64,000 bases of DNA, from assembly GCF_025264625.1 (NCBI RefSeq), contig NZ_CP093313.1, positions 1,612,001 through 1,676,000 on the forward strand, written 5' to 3'. Source of the DNA: Occallatibacter riparius (GTDB taxonomy: Bacteria; Acidobacteriota; Terriglobia; Terriglobales; Acidobacteriaceae). The first letter of the stretch is position 1, and each line of letters begins with the position of its first letter. The position numbers were made by a program, and so were the translations under genes. The notes below the pieces were generated by a model. The model was not told the origin of the DNA. It saw only the letters and a list, made by a program, of their open reading frames with translations, and searched no databases. This document shows, in pieces, positions 10,601-18,529 of the stretch.

Positions 10601-10963
10601 GGCTTCTCGGCGCAGCGCCCCAACATCGTCGGAAATCCCAACAGCGGACCGCGCAAGGTTGGCTCGTGGCTCAATGCCGGCGCTTTCCAGCGGCTCGACA
10701 CCGTAACCAACGCCGGTCAATTTGGCACGGAAGGCCGCAACGTGAACGTCGGCCCCGGCTACGCTGACTGGGACTTCGGCACTCTCAAGAACTTCAGAGT
10801 GACAGAATCCACACATGTGCAGTTCCGTGCGGAGTTGTTCAACATCCTCAACCGCACCAATTTCCGGTTGCCCGACTCCGACATCAGTTCGCCCACCTTC
10901 AACCATATCCTTGCGGCGCAGTCCCCGCGCCAGGTGCAGTTCGCATTGAAATTCATGTACTAA
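7637..10963 (+). CDS. Oar-like TonB-dependent outer-membrane receptor with carboxypeptidase-regulatory-like domain
   Basis: A 1108-residue outer-membrane protein. A signal peptide (MKFLRNLLALLVLTSLSLSA, cleaved before QQ) is followed by a beta-sandwich carboxypeptidase-regulatory/CnaB-like domain (about 25-110: GIIRGTVTDPSGAVVQGASV), a plug domain with LPLNGRNFSQL and VNGQRPESNNFLIDG, and a long beta-barrel ending FALKFMY with a terminal aromatic. This order is the acidobacterial Oar/TonB receptor type, taking up large or scarce substrates with TonB-ExbBD energy. The start at 7637 is supported by the signal peptide and a GGGAGAG ribosome site. A hairpin lies 28 bases downstream, then an MFS transporter and the aromatic operon, so uptake of plant aromatic oligomers is a plausible but unproved role. 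Confidence 0.92.
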   Translation: MKFLRNLLALLVLTSLSLSAQQITGIIRGTVTDPSGAVVQGASVTARQTETGLSRTTTTDRNGNYVLLELPVGHYSLKVASAGFQEYVQDGVTLNVNETASVSPRLVVGSEKQQVLVSSDAPLIEPTVTSLGKVVEQQELEDLPLNGRNFSQLGLLQPGVVPLTPGVAEAGGSLRNGQAYAVNGQRPESNNFLIDGANNFNGVDGGFVLKPPVDAISEFRIITHGANAEFGGALGSTTNIITRSGTNRVHGTVWEFLRNDAVDANNYFAQQKEPLKQNQFGAAIGAPIKKDRTFVFGFYEGFRNRQGESELTTVPSVAQRGGDFSELCPGGKDSGFTPEGFCKDPSGQLFNVFARKPYPYNQVPPEQFNSVSKNLLNFFPLPNAGTNLLSTTQTLKNDSDQFGIKVDHYLGQRDNLSFRYMFYQLSQIDPLSPGGASVPGFPVGEDQRAQNFVAQETHTFSPALIGVFRFSFLRNKFLFGEREDHQPPSDFGFQYEPSLDVAAGPPFIQVNGYATVGDPITGPRNTYENVFDYSGSLTWVHGKHELKFGGGYQHQQINVLQGIATNGFFVFVPFPVTDAFASFLTGQPVVFLQGIGDFARGIRGNNGNAYVQDTYKISRRFTINAGVRYELPAPYTEIHNRLSLFEPGKQSKILPDAPAGLLYPGDSGVPAGLIQTEKTAFAPRVGIAWDPAGDGKLLVTSSYAMFYEPYYTGQGGPLQSPISAPPYLGTPQVSLPNFADPFNGHPPAPGTFSTPLTNLTLAPNLKLPYTQDWDLNVERSFASDWLVELGYVGTKGTRLPRFIEANPAVFVPGYVNGQPISNSSNADQRRLYSGCTLEDSPSSCQFSSTGEIAGIAGSSYHALEASLRKRFSHGLSFLASYTWSKAIDDVSSFNITGSAAKPVAGENDLAQNPFDLAAERGLSLFDARNRFVGSYEWALPFWNHPQNWYQWALGGWQLNGIATLMSGTPFTVFDSNDVSAQGSAPEITGFSAQRPNIVGNPNSGPRKVGSWLNAGAFQRLDTVTNAGQFGTEGRNVNVGPGYADWDFGTLKNFRVTESTHVQFRAELFNILNRTNFRLPDSDISSPTFNHILAAQSPRQVQFALKFMY

Positions 10964-10991
10964 CACAGCGGAAGTACACTCTGCGACATTC

Positions 10992-11019
10992 TTTGGCCGC
11001 GCCTACGGGCGCGGCCAAA
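10992..11019 (+). terminator. Perfect 12-bp hairpin with TACG tetraloop after the TonB receptor
   Basis: The arms TTTGGCCGCGCC and GGCGCGGCCAAA pair perfectly around TACG, a UNCG-class stable RNA tetraloop. It begins 28 bases after the receptor stop. The downstream U tract is weak (AAACTTCC), so it may be a moderate terminator or an mRNA 3'-end stabiliser separating the receptor from the transporter. Confidence 0.6.
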
Positions 11020-11050
11020 CTTCCTCAGACGATGCCTGACCAGGTAAATA

Positions 11051-12328
11051 ATGACAACGAATCCCAGCCGCATAGACGAAGAGAAATCAAGTCACTATCC
11101 AGGGTGGGGTGTACTCGCCGCCGCTGCCACCGGGGTCATGGTTAGCTTTTCGCCCATCGTTCCCTATACCTTCAGCCTCTTCCTGGATCCTCTGCATGCG
11201 GCTTTCGGCTGGAAGCGCGAAGCAATGGGTGCCGCGTTCGCTCTCGCGGCCATTACTGTTGCGCTTGTCTCACCGCTCATCGGCGTTCTGCTCGATCGCT
11301 TTCCTCCCCGCCGCACCATCTTGCCTGCAATTCTGATCTTCGCGGTTGCGCTTGCTTCACTCTGTTGGTTGACACCGCATATTGTTCAGTACTATTTCAC
11401 GTATTTCATCCTCGGACTCGTCGCCAACGCCACCGCGCAATTTGCGTACACACGCACCGTTCTTACTTGGTTCACAACTCACAGGGGAATGGCGATCGCA
11501 CTGTTGCTCACCGGAAGCGGCATAGGATCCATTCTGATTCCGCCCCTAACGGAGTGGATGATCGAACATCACGGATGGCGCAGCGGGTACCTGCTGTTGG
11601 GGGGCATCGCGCTTCTCGGATTCCCTCTCACCGCAATGCTGGTGCGCAATCGTCCTGAGGCCGCCGTCGTTCGCGCTGAGCACCACGCAGATATAGGCAT
11701 GACCGTCCCAGCTGCATTGAGGATGGCTGCATTCTGGATCATCGCCGTCATCACCATCCTCTCCGCATTCAGCGAGAACGCCCTCGTGACCAATCTCGCT
11801 TCCATCCTTACTCAACATGGCGTGCTTGCTGCCACGGCGGCTCTCGCTCTATCGATCCGCGGAGGAGCAGGAATCCTCGGCCGGCTCGGTGTTGGATTTG
11901 CCCTCGATCGCGTCTCGCCGGAACGTATTCAGAGCTTCGTTCTAGCACTCTCCGCCGCGGGCACGCTCATTCTCGCTTTCGCCGGCAGTTCATGGACAGT
12001 TCTTCTGGGCGCAACCGTCCTTGGCGTGGGGCTCGGCAGCGAAGCCGACGTGACACCCTATCTGCTCGCCCGCTACTTCGGCCGTCGTCATTTCTCAGCG
12101 CTCTACGGGCTGTCTTGGACCGCCTATGCCATTGGCGGCGCAACCGGCCCTCTCTGGATCGGGCATTTGTACGATGGCGCGGGAGCCTATCTGCCTCGAT
12201 TCATCGTCTATCTCGCGGCAGTGGCATTTGCAGCAGTGATACTCAGCCTCTTCCTGCAATCCAACCCGAAGAGAGTCGCGTCCGAGCGAGAATTACCTTC
12301 AGACGCAGGCGTCTCGTTCGAAGCGTAA
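11051..12328 (+). CDS. MFS transporter (oxalate/formate- or monocarboxylate-type)
   Basis: A 425-residue protein with about twelve hydrophobic segments and the MFS loop 2-3 signature in the form GVLLDRFPPRR (about residues 78-88), as in the oxalate:formate antiporter and monocarboxylate branches of the superfamily. Such carriers move small organic acids across the inner membrane with protons or by exchange. It sits between the TonB receptor and the aromatic catabolic genes, which suggests an aromatic or carboxylic acid substrate; this is inference. The ribosome site is weak (CAGGTAAATA before the ATG), so expression may depend on readthrough past the upstream hairpin. The C-terminal 20 residues are hydrophilic and cytoplasmic. 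Confidence 0.85.
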   Translation: MTTNPSRIDEEKSSHYPGWGVLAAAATGVMVSFSPIVPYTFSLFLDPLHAAFGWKREAMGAAFALAAITVALVSPLIGVLLDRFPPRRTILPAILIFAVALASLCWLTPHIVQYYFTYFILGLVANATAQFAYTRTVLTWFTTHRGMAIALLLTGSGIGSILIPPLTEWMIEHHGWRSGYLLLGGIALLGFPLTAMLVRNRPEAAVVRAEHHADIGMTVPAALRMAAFWIIAVITILSAFSENALVTNLASILTQHGVLAATAALALSIRGGAGILGRLGVGFALDRVSPERIQSFVLALSAAGTLILAFAGSSWTVLLGATVLGVGLGSEADVTPYLLARYFGRRHFSALYGLSWTAYAIGGATGPLWIGHLYDGAGAYLPRFIVYLAAVAFAAVILSLFLQSNPKRVASERELPSDAGVSFEA

Positions 12329-12375
12329 GCACGTCCAGCAGACGGCAACGTCTATCAGTGGCTCACGAAAATGTC

Positions 12376-13473
12376 TTAACCCCAGACTTCGCGCGCCACA
12401 TCGGCCACTAGCTGCAACTTCGCCCACTGCTGATCCTCCGTCAGCAGGTTGCCTTCCATCGTCGACGCAAATCCGCATTGAGGACTGACAGCCAGTTGCT
12501 CCAGAGGAAGGTGCTTCGCAGCTTCGTCGATCCGCCGAAGAAGATCTCCCTTCCGCTCCAGCTCCGGCCGCTTCGAGCTCACAAGTCCAAGCACGACCGT
12601 CTTTCCCTGCGGCATCAGGCGCAATGGCTCGAAGTTACCGGATCGCTCATCGTCATATTCCAGCAGGAAGCGATCGACCGCAAGTTCATGAAAGAAGCGC
12701 TCGGCGATCGCATCATAGCCGCCTTCGGCATACCAGTGGCTGCGGTTGTTGCCGCGGCACAGGTGGATAGCCAACGTCACGTCCGGATGCCGCGCAGCCG
12801 CAAAGCATGCGTTGTCCGCCTTCAAGGACGCGGCAAGCATCTCCGCCGGATCGACACGCAGCTCCTTCTCCATCCATGCCGTCCACTTGGGATCGAGATA
12901 ATAGCTGTAACGAGGCGCGTCGATCTGCAGATACGAGATGCCGCTCGTGGCGAGCCCTCGAATATCCTCCGCCATGATCGCTGTTACGGCCTCCAGCATC
13001 GCATAAGGATCGCGGTACACCTTGTCAGTGATACCGTACTTGAACGAGATAGCAGGAAACTGCGTCGCACTGGGCAGCGTGATTTTGATTGGGCCCGGCG
13101 CATGCTCGCGCATGAACGGAACTTCGCGGCCCGTCAACGGCTGTCGCTGCTTCAGAGCAGATGTCACGATCCCATTGATGCTGCTGACCGCCGCTCCGGC
13201 GCCCTCCTTCTTCTCCTCGTTCCACTTGCGCTGCACCGCGTCGCCAAAGTCAAAACCCTCCACCGCATCGGTGAAGTCGCTCATGAAGTTCGTGCGTCGG
13301 AACTCACCGTCAGTGAATGCGTCGAGCCCAATTTCCTTTTGCCGGTTGAGTACGCGCAGGATATGCCGATCCTCGATTTCACGGACATTCCCGGCTCCAG
13401 CTTTCCGCGTTTCCAGCAATTCAGTTGGCCGAAGAAAGCTCCCCACGTGATCGGCACGATAAACAGAACTCAT
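12376..13473 (-). CDS. MetE-like zinc-dependent methyltransferase (COG0620 family)
   Basis: A 365-residue single-domain protein related to the C-terminal catalytic half of cobalamin-independent methionine synthase. The zinc-site residues of the family are present: His237 and Cys239 in IHLCRGN, Glu272 in FLLEYD and Cys333 in SPQCGF. The N-terminal ADHVGSFLRP and DGEFRR segments are also typical of this short family. It lacks the MetE N-terminal folate-binding barrel, so it is unlikely to be a standard methionine synthase. It lies 47 bases downstream of the IclR-type regulator in the same direction, so the two are probably co-transcribed divergently from the aromatic operon. A role in handling methyl groups from methoxylated aromatics is possible but speculative. 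Confidence 0.85.
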   Translation of the reverse strand: MSSVYRADHVGSFLRPTELLETRKAGAGNVREIEDRHILRVLNRQKEIGLDAFTDGEFRRTNFMSDFTDAVEGFDFGDAVQRKWNEEKKEGAGAAVSSINGIVTSALKQRQPLTGREVPFMREHAPGPIKITLPSATQFPAISFKYGITDKVYRDPYAMLEAVTAIMAEDIRGLATSGISYLQIDAPRYSYYLDPKWTAWMEKELRVDPAEMLAASLKADNACFAAARHPDVTLAIHLCRGNNRSHWYAEGGYDAIAERFFHELAVDRFLLEYDDERSGNFEPLRLMPQGKTVVLGLVSSKRPELERKGDLLRRIDEAAKHLPLEQLAVSPQCGFASTMEGNLLTEDQQWAKLQLVADVAREVWG

Positions 13474-13520
13474 TTGTGACTCCTTCTCCTCAGCGGTGAA
13501 TCCGCTCCACTCGTGAATCC

Positions 13521-14357
13521 TCAGATCAAAACCTTGCGAAGCGCCCGCGCGCCGGCCTGGAGCGCCGGTAGGCAGCGCCGGATGAGAGCGGTTCGATCGA
13601 CACGCGACACGTGAGTCCCCACATTGATCGCCGCCACAACTTGGTTGGTGCGGGTGTAAACCGGGACAGCTATGGATCGTAGCCCAGCCTCCAGCTCTTC
13701 GTCTACGATCGCGTAGCCGTCGTTACGGACCTGTAGAATCGCTTTCCTGATTTGCGGAACCCGCGTAATGGTCTTCGGCGTGTAAGACCGCGGGTCTAGC
13801 CTGCGCAGGTAGCCATCCAACTTGTCATCGGGCAGCGCAGCAAGCAGAACGCGCCCCATCGATGTGCAATACGCCGGCAGACGGCTCCCCACTGAAAGGC
13901 CAGCGGCCAAAATGCGGCTCGCAGCCGACCGGGCGACATACACAATTTCATCGCCCTCCAGCATGCTCATTGAAGACGACTCGTGCAGCTGCTCGGTGAT
14001 GTGCTCCAGAACAGGGCGCGCAGCCTCGACTGCCGACGACGATGACAAAAACGAGAATCCCAGTCGCAGAATCTGCGTTCTGAGCCGGTATACCTGCCGC
14101 GACCGCTCCACGTAACCCAGCAACTCCAATGTCAGCAGAATCCTTCGGATGGCAGCCCGAGAGAGTCCTGCGCTGTGGCCGATCTCAACGATGCTGCGGC
14201 CCTCTGGATGGGCCTCGAAGCTTTCGATCACGCGCAGTCCGCGCGCCAGCGACAGCATGAAATCAGGATTTCCAGCCTGCCCGGATAAATCTTCCGGCAC
14301 ATCCGCCGAGGGCACCCCCTTTTTGCTCACCGCACGAGACTTGAGCAAAACGGGCAT
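13521..14357 (-). CDS. pcaR: IclR-family regulator of the PcaR/PcaU/PobR type
   Basis: A 278-residue transcription factor. A winged helix-turn-helix occupies about residues 31-95 (LARGLRVIESFEAHPEGRS, then SRAAIRRILLTLELLGYVE). The IclR effector-binding domain follows (SSSMSMLEGDEIVYVARS, GSRLPAYCTSMGRVLLAAL). The spacing and wording match regulators of protocatechuate and 4-hydroxybenzoate pathways, which sense pathway acids and usually activate a divergent operon. The gene is divergent from the twelve-gene aromatic operon with 71 bases between starts, the classical arrangement. The symbol is by analogy; PobR or PcaU would be equally good names. The first 25 residues are a basic, flexible leader. 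Confidence 0.88.
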   Translation of the reverse strand: MPVLLKSRAVSKKGVPSADVPEDLSGQAGNPDFMLSLARGLRVIESFEAHPEGRSIVEIGHSAGLSRAAIRRILLTLELLGYVERSRQVYRLRTQILRLGFSFLSSSSAVEAARPVLEHITEQLHESSSMSMLEGDEIVYVARSAASRILAAGLSVGSRLPAYCTSMGRVLLAALPDDKLDGYLRRLDPRSYTPKTITRVPQIRKAILQVRNDGYAIVDEELEAGLRSIAVPVYTRTNQVVAAINVGTHVSRVDRTALIRRCLPALQAGARALRKVLI

Positions 14358-14428
14358 GGGCGATTATCGCACAGCTTGTACAAAACTGCTCGATCGCGTA
14401 ATAATGCCGTTCATTCGATGGAGGTCGG
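14358..14428 (+). promoter_or_regulatory. Divergent control region between the IclR gene and the aromatic operon
   Basis: A candidate promoter reads toward the operon: TTGTAC at 14376-14381 and TAATAA/AATAAT at 14399-14405, spacing 17-18 bases. A GGAGG ribosome site at 14420-14424 precedes the ATG at 14429. An imperfect inverted repeat (ATTATCGC near 14364 and GCGTAATAAT at 14396-14405) overlaps the promoter and is a candidate operator for the IclR-type regulator. The promoter match is modest. Confidence 0.45.
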
Positions 14429-15295
14429 ATGGCAGAGTGGGTCAGCCTGGCGGAAGCCATTGCTGCCGGTGTCCGCGACGGCGACACCGTAGCCATGGAA
14501 GGGTTCACACACCTCATCCCCTTCGCTGCGGGCCACGAGATCATCCGTCAGAAACGCCGTGACCTCTCGCTGATTCGTATGACGCCCGACCTCATCTACG
14601 ACCAGTTGATCGGTGCCGGCTGCGCCAAGAAACTAACCTTCTCCTGGGGCGGAAATCCGGGTGTGGGTTCGCTCCACCGCTTTCGCGACGCAGTGGAGAA
14701 CGACTGGCCTGCTCCACTGGAAATCGAAGAGCGTAGTCACAGCGATCTCGCCAACGCATACGTGACCGGAGCGGCCAACCTGCCCTTCGCAGTATTGCGC
14801 GGCTACACTGGCTCTGACTTTGCGCGCGTCAACGATCGCATCCGGAGCATCACCTGTCCCTTCACAGGCGAAGTGCTCGCTGCCACCCCGTCTGTACGTC
14901 CCGACGTCGCCATCATTCACGCCCAGAAAGCAGACTGGAAAGGCAACGTCCTTCTTTGGGGCATCATTGGAGTGCAAAAGGAAGCGGTACTTGCTGCGAA
15001 AACAGCCATCATCACGGTGGAAGAACGTGTCCGCTCACTCGACGCGGCGCCGAACGCCTGCGTCCTGCCCAGTTGGGTCGTCACCGCCGTCTGCGAGGTG
15101 CCCAGAGGTGCCTCCCCCTCCTACGCGCACGGCTACTACGAGCGAGACAATCTCTTCTATCGCACATGGGACCAGATCTCGCGCGAACGTGATCGTTTTA
15201 TGTGCTGGCTCAACCAGCACGTTCTCGAAACACGCGACTTCTCTGAATACCTCAAGCTGCAAGGCGATCCTCATGTGCAGGCGGTGTATCAATGA
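14429..15295 (+). CDS. pcaI: 3-oxoadipate CoA-transferase subunit A (CatI type)
   Basis: A 288-residue alpha subunit of a class I CoA-transferase. Together with the next gene product it converts 3-oxoadipate and succinyl-CoA to 3-oxoadipyl-CoA and succinate, the penultimate step of the beta-ketoadipate pathway. The N-terminal AIAAGVRDGDTVAMEGFTH and the SWGGNPGVGSLHRFRDA stretch are typical. At 288 aa it matches the longer CatI form rather than the roughly 230-aa PcaI of Pseudomonas, so catI is an alternative symbol. It is the first gene of the operon and overlaps subunit B by ATGA. A start/ribosome-site pair (GGAGG) supports the chosen ATG. Specificity for 3-oxoadipate is inferred from the operon. 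Confidence 0.9.
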   Translation: MAEWVSLAEAIAAGVRDGDTVAMEGFTHLIPFAAGHEIIRQKRRDLSLIRMTPDLIYDQLIGAGCAKKLTFSWGGNPGVGSLHRFRDAVENDWPAPLEIEERSHSDLANAYVTGAANLPFAVLRGYTGSDFARVNDRIRSITCPFTGEVLAATPSVRPDVAIIHAQKADWKGNVLLWGIIGVQKEAVLAAKTAIITVEERVRSLDAAPNACVLPSWVVTAVCEVPRGASPSYAHGYYERDNLFYRTWDQISRERDRFMCWLNQHVLETRDFSEYLKLQGDPHVQAVYQ

Positions 15296-16077
15296 GCTCC
15301 AGCTTCACGGCCGACGAGATCATGACGATCGCAGCCTCGCGCATGCTGCGCAATGGCGCGGTGTGCTTCGTCGGCATCGGCCTGCCCTCGACAGCTGCGA
15401 ATCTTGCGCGACTCACCCATGCGCCCGATGCCGTTCTCGTCTACGAGTCGGGCCCCATCGGCGCTAAGCCGCCTGTTCTGCCGCTTTCCATTGGCGATGG
15501 AAATCTCGCAGAGACCGCGGACACCGTCGTATCGACTCCGGAAATCTTTCGCTATTGGCTGCAGGGCGGCCGCATTGATGTCGGATTTCTCGGAGCCGCG
15601 CAACTCGATCGATTCGCGAATATCAACACCACCGTCGTCGGCACCTATGACAAACCAAAGGTGAGGCTGCCGGGAGCAGGCGGGGCTCCCGAAATAAGCT
15701 CTTCTGCCAAAGAAGTTGTGATCATCGTGAAGCAATCAAAGCGCACCTTCGTGGAGAAGCTCGATTTCGTCACGTCCGTCGGCTTCCTTCATGGAGGAGA
15801 CTCGCGCGAATGCGCCGGCCTCACCGGCAAAGGCCCCGTCGCGATCATCACTGACCTGTGCATTCTTCACCCCGATCCCGTCACGCGCGAGATGAAAGTC
15901 GCCAGCATTCATCCACGTGTGAGCCGCGATACGATTTCCACCAATACTGGCTGGAGCATCCAATTTGCTGACAGCTGCACCGAAACCGAACCTCCAAGCC
16001 CCCAAGAACTGCAGGTCCTTCGCGATCTAAAAGCCCGCACAGCGGCCGCGCACGGCGCGCAAGGAGAAGCGGCGTGA
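15292..16077 (+). CDS. pcaJ: 3-oxoadipate CoA-transferase subunit B (CatJ type)
   Basis: A 261-residue beta subunit of the class I CoA-transferase. Glu52 in VYESGPIGAKP sits where the catalytic glutamate of the glutaconate-CoA-transferase/CatJ group lies and would form the glutamyl-CoA thioester. FVGIGLPSTAANLAR precedes it and GTPEIFRY-like STPEIFRYWLQGG follows. It overlaps the alpha subunit by ATGA and the thiolase gene by GTGA, so the three are tightly coupled, in keeping with a stoichiometric complex feeding the thiolase. Its length fits CatJ; catJ is an alternative symbol. Confidence 0.9.
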   Translation: MSSSFTADEIMTIAASRMLRNGAVCFVGIGLPSTAANLARLTHAPDAVLVYESGPIGAKPPVLPLSIGDGNLAETADTVVSTPEIFRYWLQGGRIDVGFLGAAQLDRFANINTTVVGTYDKPKVRLPGAGGAPEISSSAKEVVIIVKQSKRTFVEKLDFVTSVGFLHGGDSRECAGLTGKGPVAIITDLCILHPDPVTREMKVASIHPRVSRDTISTNTGWSIQFADSCTETEPPSPQELQVLRDLKARTAAAHGAQGEAA

Positions 16078-17273
16078 GGCCGGTCTTCATCTGCGACGCG
16101 ATGCGCACACCCATCGGCCGCTACGGAGGCGCGTTAGCATCCGTGCGTGCCGACGATCTCGCCGCCATTCCCCTCCGCTATCTCATGCGACGCAACCCGC
16201 AAGCCGACTGGGCCGCGGTCGATGACGTGATGCTCGGCTGCGCCAATCAGGCCGGTGAAGACAATCGCAACGTAGCGCGGATGGCGCTGCTGCTTGCAGG
16301 TCTGCCTGAAGCGGTCCCCGGCGTCACCATCAATCGTCTTTGCGGGTCCGGAATGGATGCCGTAGGAACAGCCGCACGCGCCATCGCCTGCGGTGAAGCC
16401 GACTTCATCATCGCCGGTGGAGTGGAGTCCATGTCTCGCGCCCCGTTTGTGATGGGCAAGGCCGAGTCCGCATACCAACGCTCGGCGGAAATCCATGACA
16501 CGACATTGGGCTGGCGCTTCATCAATCCGCGCTTTCGCGACCTCTACGGGACTGACTCGATGCCCGAGACCGGCGAGAACGTCGCACGCGATTGCGCTGT
16601 CGAGCGGTCCGCACAGGATGCCTTCGCCTGGCGAAGCCAGATGCGCGCAGCCCGCGCCCAGCACGACGGATTCTTCGCTGAGGAGATCGTTCCGGTACAA
16701 ATTGCAGGCAAGAAAGAAGTCACAACTGTCGCGCAAGACGAGCATCCTCGACCCGACACCACACCCGGGAAGCTCGCCGCTCTCAAGCCCCTCTTCGCCG
16801 ACGGCACCGTGACCGCCGGCAACGCTTCGGGCATCAATGACGGAGCAGCCGCAATGGTCGTCGCGTCGGAAGATGCGATCTCGCGTCACGGATTGCGTCC
16901 GCGCGCTCGCGTGCTGGGCATGGCCACAGCCGGCGTGCCGCCTCGTGTCATGGGGATCGGCCCAGTGCCCGCGACGCGAAAGCTCCTGTCACTACTCAAA
17001 AAGCGTATCGCGGACTTCGACTGGATCCAACTCAACGAAGCATTCGCCAGCCAAGCGCTCGCCTGCCTCCGGCAACTGGGTTTGCCGGAAGATGCCGGCC
17101 ACGTGAACGCCACGGGCGGAGCCATCGCGCTTGGTCATCCTCTCGGAATGAGCGGCGCGCGGCTGGTAATGACCGCGGCTCATCAAATAGAGAAATTCGG
17201 CGGGAAGCTTGCCCTCGCGACAATGTGCATCGGCGTCGGCCAGGGCATCGCACTCGCAGTCGAGCGGGTCTAG
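16074..17273 (+). CDS. pcaF: 3-oxoadipyl-CoA thiolase
   Basis: A 399-residue thiolase that cleaves 3-oxoadipyl-CoA with CoA into succinyl-CoA and acetyl-CoA, the final step of the pathway. The nucleophile Cys90 lies in NRLCGSG, His355 in GGAIALGHPLGMSGAR, and the second catalytic Cys385 in TMCIGVGQG. The 'HDTTLGWRFINP' region and the N-terminal FICDAMRTPIGRYGG are characteristic of the PcaF/PaaJ branch rather than of biosynthetic acetoacetyl-CoA thiolases. The start is GTG, inside the 4-bp overlap with pcaJ. The protocatechuate dioxygenase genes follow after only 9 bases. Confidence 0.92.
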   Translation: MRPVFICDAMRTPIGRYGGALASVRADDLAAIPLRYLMRRNPQADWAAVDDVMLGCANQAGEDNRNVARMALLLAGLPEAVPGVTINRLCGSGMDAVGTAARAIACGEADFIIAGGVESMSRAPFVMGKAESAYQRSAEIHDTTLGWRFINPRFRDLYGTDSMPETGENVARDCAVERSAQDAFAWRSQMRAARAQHDGFFAEEIVPVQIAGKKEVTTVAQDEHPRPDTTPGKLAALKPLFADGTVTAGNASGINDGAAAMVVASEDAISRHGLRPRARVLGMATAGVPPRVMGIGPVPATRKLLSLLKKRIADFDWIQLNEAFASQALACLRQLGLPEDAGHVNATGGAIALGHPLGMSGARLVMTAAHQIEKFGGKLALATMCIGVGQGIALAVERV

Positions 17274-17282
17274 GAGATTCGT

Positions 17283-17996
17283 GTGATCGAAACGCCGAAC
17301 GTAGAACTCGCTGCGCCGGGAACACAGCCCGACTACTACTACCCGCCCTACGTCTCATCGATGTCACGAGCCCCACTCATGCCGCTCGTGTCTCTGCCAT
17401 CCACGACCACAGAGAACACCGGCCCTGTATTCGGCCACGAGTTGATTCGCAGAGGTGACAACGATCTCACCGCACAGCATGCAGGTGAACCCATCGGCGA
17501 GCGCATCTTCGTGCATGGCCGCATACGCGATGAAGACGGTCGTCCAGTTCGCAACGCTTTAGCCGAGATCTGGCAGGCCAACGCGGCCGGCCGCTATCGT
17601 CACAAAGTCGACACGTGGGACGCGCCGATCGACCCCAACTTCTCCGGCGCGGGCAAAACCCTCACAGACGAGCAAGGCCGCTACTCTTTCAAAACAATCA
17701 AGCCCGGGCCGTACCCCTGGAGGAATCACCACAATGCCTGGCGCCCATCGCACATCCATTTCTCCCTGTTCGGCGCCGGAATCCTGTCGCGGCTGGTAAC
17801 CCAGATGTATTTCCCCGGCGACCCGCTGCAGCCTCTCGACCCCATCTTCAACAGCATCCCTGATGAAGCAGCGCGCATGCGTCTCGTCTCTTCGCTCGAT
17901 ATGCAGCGAGCCGAGCCAAACTACGCGCTCGCATACCAGTTCGACATTGTGCTGCGCGGCCGCAGCGAAACACCTTTCGAGGAGCGTCCCCGATGA
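17283..17996 (+). CDS. pcaH: Protocatechuate 3,4-dioxygenase beta subunit
   Basis: A 237-residue catalytic subunit of the intradiol dioxygenase that opens protocatechuate to 3-carboxy-cis,cis-muconate using non-haem Fe(III) and O2. All four iron ligands are visible in the expected order: Tyr105 (GRYRHK), Tyr144 (PGPYPWRN), His157 and His159 (PSHIHFS). The N-terminal extension with DYYYPPYVSS is the usual PcaH leader that packs on the alpha subunit. The start is GTG, 9 bases after pcaF, and the stop overlaps pcaG by ATGA. The length matches known beta subunits (about 230-240 aa). Confidence 0.95.
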   Translation: MIETPNVELAAPGTQPDYYYPPYVSSMSRAPLMPLVSLPSTTTENTGPVFGHELIRRGDNDLTAQHAGEPIGERIFVHGRIRDEDGRPVRNALAEIWQANAAGRYRHKVDTWDAPIDPNFSGAGKTLTDEQGRYSFKTIKPGPYPWRNHHNAWRPSHIHFSLFGAGILSRLVTQMYFPGDPLQPLDPIFNSIPDEAARMRLVSSLDMQRAEPNYALAYQFDIVLRGRSETPFEERPR

Positions 17997-18529
17997 GCGC
18001 GGAACCACAGTTGATTCCCGCCAGCTCGCAGACAGTTGGTCCGTACTTCCGGATCGGCCTCGAATACATGACCGATCCAACTGAAGCGGCCGAGAAGGAC
18101 ACAATCACGATCCGCGGCCGGGTGCTGGATCGCGATCGCGCCCCAGTGGCCGACGCCATGCTCGAATTCTGGAATCCCTCGGCCACGTTTGCCGAACCGA
18201 CTGCGATCCCAACGGGCTTTGCAAGAGCCGCAACCGATGACGACGGCAACTTCTGCGTGCGCATGGCGAAGCCTGCTCAGATCACAGCGAATGATGGATT
18301 GATGCAGGCGCCGCACATGCTCGTGCTCGTCTTTGCGCGAGGCCTTTTGCGGCACCTCATCTCCCGTGTCTATTTCGACGGCGAATCAAGCAACAGCACT
18401 GACGCCGTTTTGAGCACGATCCCTGCCGATCGACGCCACACCCTCGTTGCCCACCGCGATGGCCAGAATTCCTTTTGCTGGAACGTCGTCCTTCAAGGTA
18501 AAGATGAAACAGTATTCTTCGCCTGGTGA
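17993..18529 (+). CDS. pcaG: Protocatechuate 3,4-dioxygenase alpha subunit
   Basis: A 178-residue structural subunit partner of PcaH. It carries the intradiol-dioxygenase fold signature SSQTVGPYFRIGL near the N terminus, ITIRGRVLDRDRAPVADAMLEFWNP in the core strand region and HMLVLVFARGLLRHLISRVYF near the C-terminal third, but not the tyrosine/histidine iron ligands, as expected for the alpha subunit. It is slightly shorter than the roughly 200-aa Pseudomonas subunit. Overlaps: ATGA with pcaH upstream and GTGA with pcaB downstream. Confidence 0.93.
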   Translation: MSAEPQLIPASSQTVGPYFRIGLEYMTDPTEAAEKDTITIRGRVLDRDRAPVADAMLEFWNPSATFAEPTAIPTGFARAATDDDGNFCVRMAKPAQITANDGLMQAPHMLVLVFARGLLRHLISRVYFDGESSNSTDAVLSTIPADRRHTLVAHRDGQNSFCWNVVLQGKDETVFFAW

